A stretch of DNA of 64,000 bases from Christensenella sp. UBA7588 (GTDB lineage Bacteria; Bacillota; Clostridia; Christensenellales; CAG-917), in assembly GCA_002478945.1 (NCBI GenBank), contig DLKM01000001.1:78055-142054 (forward strand). The letters are read 5' to 3'. Both the position numbers and the translations under genes were made by a program. The notes under the pieces were generated by a model, which saw nothing but the letters and a program-made list of their open reading frames with translations, was not told the origin of the DNA and ran no database searches. Shown piece by piece: positions 60,431 through 64,000 of this stretch (position 1 is the first letter of the stretch; the number at the start of each line of letters is the position of its first letter).

Positions 60431-61411
60431 ATGGCTCTCGAATCGAAAAAGACTCTGATATTCCGCATATATCAGATTTTGGAAGAATACAGCGATTTCG
60501 AACATCCGCTCACGCATCAGGAAATAATTGACAGGCTCGAGCGCGATTACGGAATAGAGTGCGAGCGCAAAGCCGTCGGTCGCAACCTCGCTTGCCTGAA
60601 AGAAATGGGGTTCGACATCGAAAGCGGAAAAGAAGGCTCGTATCTTGCCACGAGAAAGCTCGAAAATGCAGAGTTAAGATTGCTTATCGACAGCGTTTTG
60701 GCGTCGAGGAACGTCAACCCCACGCATTCCAAGCAGCTTATCGACAAACTCATCGGAATAGGCGGACACTACTTCAAAAGTCACGTCAAACACGTTTATT
60801 CGGTCAAAGATTGGGGAAAATCCGACAATAAAGACTTCTTTTACAACATAGACGTAATCGACGAGGCAATCGAGCAAGGCAGAAAAATTCGCTTCGACTA
60901 CAACAAAGTCGGTCTTGACAAAAAACTTCATCCGTCCTTGCAACATACGGGTTCGCCGTATCAGATGCTGTTGCACAATCAACGCTACTATCTGATGATG
61001 TACGACGAATATTTCGAGCAAGTGGGCTATTACAGACTGGACAAAATAACCAACATAACCATACTCGAAGATTCGGCAAAACCGCTCCGCGAAAACAAAG
61101 GCTTCGAAAGAGGCATCGACTACAAGGAAATATCCACGTCTCTGCCGTATATGTACAACGACAAGCCCGTTATGGTTACGATAAAATGCCGCAATTATCT
61201 GATGGACACTTTGAGCGACTGGTTCGGCACGGACTTTGCCGTGCGCAGAATCGACGACGAGCATTTTGCCGCAACTATAAAAGCAAGCGAAAAAGCGATG
61301 CTCTACTGGGTTTTGCAATACAACTACAAAGTTGAAGTTCTCTCTCCCGAATCGCTACGACAAAAGGTCGTCGAGAGTTTGCAAAAAACTTTAAGCAAGT
61401 ATCAAGCGTAA
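60431..61411 (+). CDS. WYL-domain transcriptional regulator
   Basis: A 326-residue regulator. The N-terminal winged helix-turn-helix (about 8-70; LTHQEIIDRLERDYGIECER) is followed by a WYL domain (about 130-220), with the variant YQMLLHNQRYYLMM in place of the W-Y-L core, and a WCX-type C-terminal domain. WYL proteins sense nucleic acids or small ligands and often control defence or stress genes. Its targets are unknown; the divergent small protein and the downstream transporter are candidates. CGGAGG precedes the ATG. Confidence 0.88.
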   Translation: MALESKKTLIFRIYQILEEYSDFEHPLTHQEIIDRLERDYGIECERKAVGRNLACLKEMGFDIESGKEGSYLATRKLENAELRLLIDSVLASRNVNPTHSKQLIDKLIGIGGHYFKSHVKHVYSVKDWGKSDNKDFFYNIDVIDEAIEQGRKIRFDYNKVGLDKKLHPSLQHTGSPYQMLLHNQRYYLMMYDEYFEQVGYYRLDKITNITILEDSAKPLRENKGFERGIDYKEISTSLPYMYNDKPVMVTIKCRNYLMDTLSDWFGTDFAVRRIDDEHFAATIKASEKAMLYWVLQYNYKVEVLSPESLRQKVVESLQKTLSKYQA

Positions 61412-61417
61412 AAAATA

Positions 61418-61446
61418 TTGACACTTTTCCCTCGTTATGGTACTAT
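61418..61446 (+). promoter_or_regulatory. Promoter of the riboswitch-ATPase transcript
   Basis: TTGACA and TACTAT with a 17-base spacer, seven bases after the WYL gene stop; start point near 61453. Confidence 0.85.
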
Positions 61447-61452
61447 ACGAGT

Positions 61453-61545
61453 GCGTAAGGGAGTAATCGGCACCTACGGTGTAATAAAATCGCTAACACG
61501 AGCAACGCGCTCCGGTTTTATTTTGAACGATGAGACTTATCCGTC
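61453..61545 (+). promoter_or_regulatory. yybP-ykoY manganese riboswitch
   Basis: The leader starts GTAAGGGAGTAAT (cf. AAGGGGAGUAGC), has a CACC-TAC-GGTG hairpin, a long stem AATAAAATCG/CGGTTTTATT enclosing CTAACAC and GAGC-AACGC-GCTC, and ends GATGAGACTTATCC (cf. GCAAGACCUUU). This is the order of the yybP-ykoY Mn2+ aptamer. The 3' strand GAGACTTATCC is also the 5' arm of the following terminator, so metal binding should prevent termination and turn the exporter on. Assigned by eye. Confidence 0.8.
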
Positions 61546-61565
61546 AAGGATAAGTCTTTTTTTTT
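61533..61565 (+). terminator. Riboswitch terminator
   Basis: AGACTTATCC, GTCA loop, GGATAAGTCT, then nine T's. It overlaps the aptamer 3' end. A 9-bp pair GTGCGTAAG (61451-61459) and CTTACGCAC spans the whole leader and could form in one of the two states. Confidence 0.9.
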
Positions 61566-61600
61566 CGACTTACGCACATAGAATACAACAAGGAGTATTT

Positions 61601-64000
61601 ATGAAAGAGTATCTACAACGAATCGACGACGTTTTCGGACAAGTCAAATCCTCTCAAAACGGTCTGACGAATGAAGAAGCGGACGAAAGGCTGCTATCTC
61701 AAGGCAAGAACAAACTTGCCGAAGGCAAAAAAGAGCCGATGATTTTGCGTTTTCTCAAGCAATTCATAGAGCCGATGACGCTCATACTCATCGTTGCCGC
61801 CATTATCTCGGCGGTTATGTCGGGACTCAATAAAGAATTTCCCACCGACGTAATCATCATTATGTCCGTGGTAATTATCAACGCATTGCTCGGCGTATTG
61901 CAGGAAAGCAAAGCCGAAAAAGCCATCGACGCTCTGCAAAAAATTGCCGCCGCCACTTCCAAAGTTATCAGAAACGGTCGCATCGAAGTGATAAAGAGCG
62001 AGGATTTGGTCGTAGGAGACGTAATCGTTCTCGAAGCGGGAGACAGCGTACCTGCCGACGCTCGAATAATCGAGTGCGCAAGTATGAAAGTGGAAGAAGC
62101 CGCTCTCACGGGCGAATCCGTTCCCGTACTCAAAACTTCGGACGTCATAGATTGCCAAAACGGCGCGGACGTGCCTCTCGGCGACAGAAAAAATATGGCG
62201 TTTATGGGCAGTACCGTCGTATACGGCAGAGGCAAAGCCGTTGTCGTCGCAACGGGTATGAACACCGAGATGGGCAAGATTGCAGACGCTTTGCAAACCG
62301 CAAAAGAAGGAAAAACTCCCCTTCAACAAAAGCTCTCGCAACTCAGCAAGGTCCTTACCTATATGGTTATCGGCATCTGCGTGGTTATATTTGCGATAAG
62401 CCTTATCAGAGCGGCGGTTGACGGCACCATTAAAACGGACACGGCAGGCACCATTCTCAACACGTTTATGATTGCGGTATCGCTTGCCGTTGCGGCAATT
62501 CCCGAAGGTCTTGCCACGGTCGTTACAATCGTGCTTTCAATCGGCGTGACGAATATGTCCAAACGCAATGCGATTATCCGCAAACTTACCGCCGTCGAAA
62601 CTTTGGGTTGCACGCAGATTATCTGCTCGGACAAGACGGGTACGCTCACTCAAAACAAGATGACCGTCGTCGAACATTACGCAACGGACGAAAAATTGCT
62701 TGCCGACGCAATGTCGCTTTGCTCCGACGCGGAATACGACGAAGAAAAAGGCGAAGCGACGGGCGAACCCACCGAATGCGCTTTGGTAAATTACGCTTAC
62801 ACTCTCGGACTTGACAAAAACGAGAGAAAAACGGCTATGCCGAGAGTCGCGGAAATTCCCTTCGATTCTATGCGCAAAATGATGACCACCGTCCATAAAG
62901 ACGAAAGCGGCAACATCGTGCAATACACCAAAGGTGCGCCCGACGAAATCGTCAAACGCTGCGCTTATACTCTCGTAGACGGACAAGCGGTGGAAATGAC
63001 CGACGAAAGACGTGAGGAAATTCTTTCTCAAAACAAAGCGATGGCAGACAAAGCGCTCAGAGTGCTTGCGGTCGCTCAAAAGTCTCTCGACAACGTACCT
63101 GCCGACTGTCAATCCGACGAAATGGAAAAAGATATGTGCTTTATCGGTCTCGTCGGTATGATAGACCCCGTCCGCCCCGAAGTTTTGCCCGCAATCGAAG
63201 AATGCCGCAAAGCAGGCATACGCCCCGTAATGATAACGGGCGACCACAAAGACACCGCCGTCGCAATCGCGATGCAACTGGGAATAATTACCGACCCCTC
63301 GCAAGCGATTACGGGCGCGGAACTTGACAAGATAAGCGACGAGGACTTTGCAAACGACGTAGAAAAATACTCCGTATACGCAAGAGTTCAGCCCGAACAC
63401 AAGACGAGAATCGTCAATGCGTGGCGTGCAAAAGGCTATATCACGGCTATGACGGGAGACGGCGTAAACGACGCTCCGTCCATAAAGAACGCGGACATCG
63501 GCGTAGGTATGGGCATCACGGGTACGGACGTTACGAAAAACGTTGCGGATATGATTCTCGCAGACGACAACTTTGCGACAATCGTGGCGGCGGCAGGAGA
63601 AGGCAGACGTATATACGACAATATCCGCAAATCCATTCAATTCCTGCTTGCTTCCAACCTGTCCGAAGTGTTGTCGATATTTATGGCAACGCTAATCGGA
63701 TTCACGATATTCAAGCCTGCGCATTTGCTTTGGATAAACCTTATAACGGACTGCTTCCCCGCACTCTCGCTGGGTATGGAATCCGCCGAAAAAGATATTA
63801 TGAATCGTCCGCCGAGAAACTCCAAAGACGGCATCTTTGCAAACGGTATGGGCGCGGCAATAGCGTATCAGGGCGTGTTCCTTACTGCAATCACGCTTGC
63901 GTCCTACTTTATCGGCAGAGACGTTATCGCACAAATGCCTCAACACGCAAACGCCGCCTATACGGCTGCCGACGTCGGCTCGTCAATGGCGTTTTTGACG
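61601..64000 (+). CDS. P-type cation-transporting ATPase (Ca2+/Mn2+ type), partial at window end
   Basis: 800 residues are present and the frame is open at the end of the window. P2A-type features: TGES in the actuator domain, PEGL in helix M4, CSDKTGTLT with phosphorylated Asp344, TGDGVNDAPS in the hinge, and NLITD in M6. The M4 and M6 motifs are those of Ca2+-type pumps. With a yybP-ykoY leader, the likely role is export of excess Mn2+, as described for related lactococcal pumps. AAGGAGTATTT precedes the ATG. The C-terminal helices are cut off by the window edge. Confidence 0.93.
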   Translation, partial: MKEYLQRIDDVFGQVKSSQNGLTNEEADERLLSQGKNKLAEGKKEPMILRFLKQFIEPMTLILIVAAIISAVMSGLNKEFPTDVIIIMSVVIINALLGVLQESKAEKAIDALQKIAAATSKVIRNGRIEVIKSEDLVVGDVIVLEAGDSVPADARIIECASMKVEEAALTGESVPVLKTSDVIDCQNGADVPLGDRKNMAFMGSTVVYGRGKAVVVATGMNTEMGKIADALQTAKEGKTPLQQKLSQLSKVLTYMVIGICVVIFAISLIRAAVDGTIKTDTAGTILNTFMIAVSLAVAAIPEGLATVVTIVLSIGVTNMSKRNAIIRKLTAVETLGCTQIICSDKTGTLTQNKMTVVEHYATDEKLLADAMSLCSDAEYDEEKGEATGEPTECALVNYAYTLGLDKNERKTAMPRVAEIPFDSMRKMMTTVHKDESGNIVQYTKGAPDEIVKRCAYTLVDGQAVEMTDERREEILSQNKAMADKALRVLAVAQKSLDNVPADCQSDEMEKDMCFIGLVGMIDPVRPEVLPAIEECRKAGIRPVMITGDHKDTAVAIAMQLGIITDPSQAITGAELDKISDEDFANDVEKYSVYARVQPEHKTRIVNAWRAKGYITAMTGDGVNDAPSIKNADIGVGMGITGTDVTKNVADMILADDNFATIVAAAGEGRRIYDNIRKSIQFLLASNLSEVLSIFMATLIGFTIFKPAHLLWINLITDCFPALSLGMESAEKDIMNRPPRNSKDGIFANGMGAAIAYQGVFLTAITLASYFIGRDVIAQMPQHANAAYTAADVGSSMAFLT

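Overview
The window looks like chromosomal DNA of an uncultured gut-type Bacillota (Clostridia-like). Support for this: classical sigma-A promoters and strong Shine-Dalgarno sites, many lipoproteins with a VAC/AAC lipobox, an ECF vitamin transporter, a Na+-pumping oxaloacetate decarboxylase, a Mn riboswitch ahead of a P-type ATPase and TldD/TldE. The exact taxon cannot be fixed from the sequence alone. The core genes are moderately GC-rich. Three blocks (about 12.3-27.2, 44.4-46.2 and 46.6-49.4 kb) are visibly AT-rich and carry defence genes, broken genes and flanking repeats.

Layout. 0-12 kb: an intergenic repeat region; rplM-rpsI; a GH31 glycosidase; the oadA-oadG-biotin carrier-oadB operon; two extracytoplasmic lipoproteins; an HI0933-type flavoprotein with a cyclophilin; and tRNA-Val(GAC). 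12-27 kb: a genomic island next to tRNA-Val. It has a serine-recombinase remnant and a single 11-gene operon for a variant DNA phosphorothioation (Dnd) system: HTH regulator, DndC-like PP-loop sulfurtransferase, DUF4007, BrxC/PglY-like ATPase, cysteine desulfurase (DndA role), PLD-helicase, a small protein, DndD, a DndE-position protein, a GIY-YIG-like protein and a DndB-like DGQHR protein. The island is bracketed by 62-bp imperfect direct repeats. 27-30 kb: tldD-tldE.

30-40.6 kb: a seven-gene, translationally coupled operon on the minus strand. It encodes a BspA-like lipoprotein, two DUF4430 (transcobalamin C-terminal-like) proteins, an alpha-barrel repeat protein and a complete ECF transporter. 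The leader looks like a cobalamin riboswitch plus terminator, so the operon is best read as a corrinoid capture and import system that separates the two domains of animal intrinsic factor onto different polypeptides. 40.8-44.3 kb: a membrane/zinc-ribbon protein, a CbxX-type AAA ATPase and two YbjN-like proteins. 44.3-49.7 kb: a defence patch with an ApeA-like HEPN protein, a MazG-like pseudogene, an OLD-like ATPase/TOPRIM protein, a dead DNA methyltransferase and a DUF3883-like nuclease. It ends at tRNA-Ser(GCU), whose 3' end and terminator are partly duplicated at 46.2 kb.

49.8-64 kb: an acetyl-CoA synthase-related protein with a CooC-like ATPase, glmS, a sirtuin and an aminotransferase sharing overlapping divergent promoters, a 1476-residue double 5'-nucleotidase with 309-bp internal tandem repeats, a 38-residue small protein, a WYL regulator, and a yybP-ykoY-type riboswitch before a cation P-type ATPase that runs off the window.
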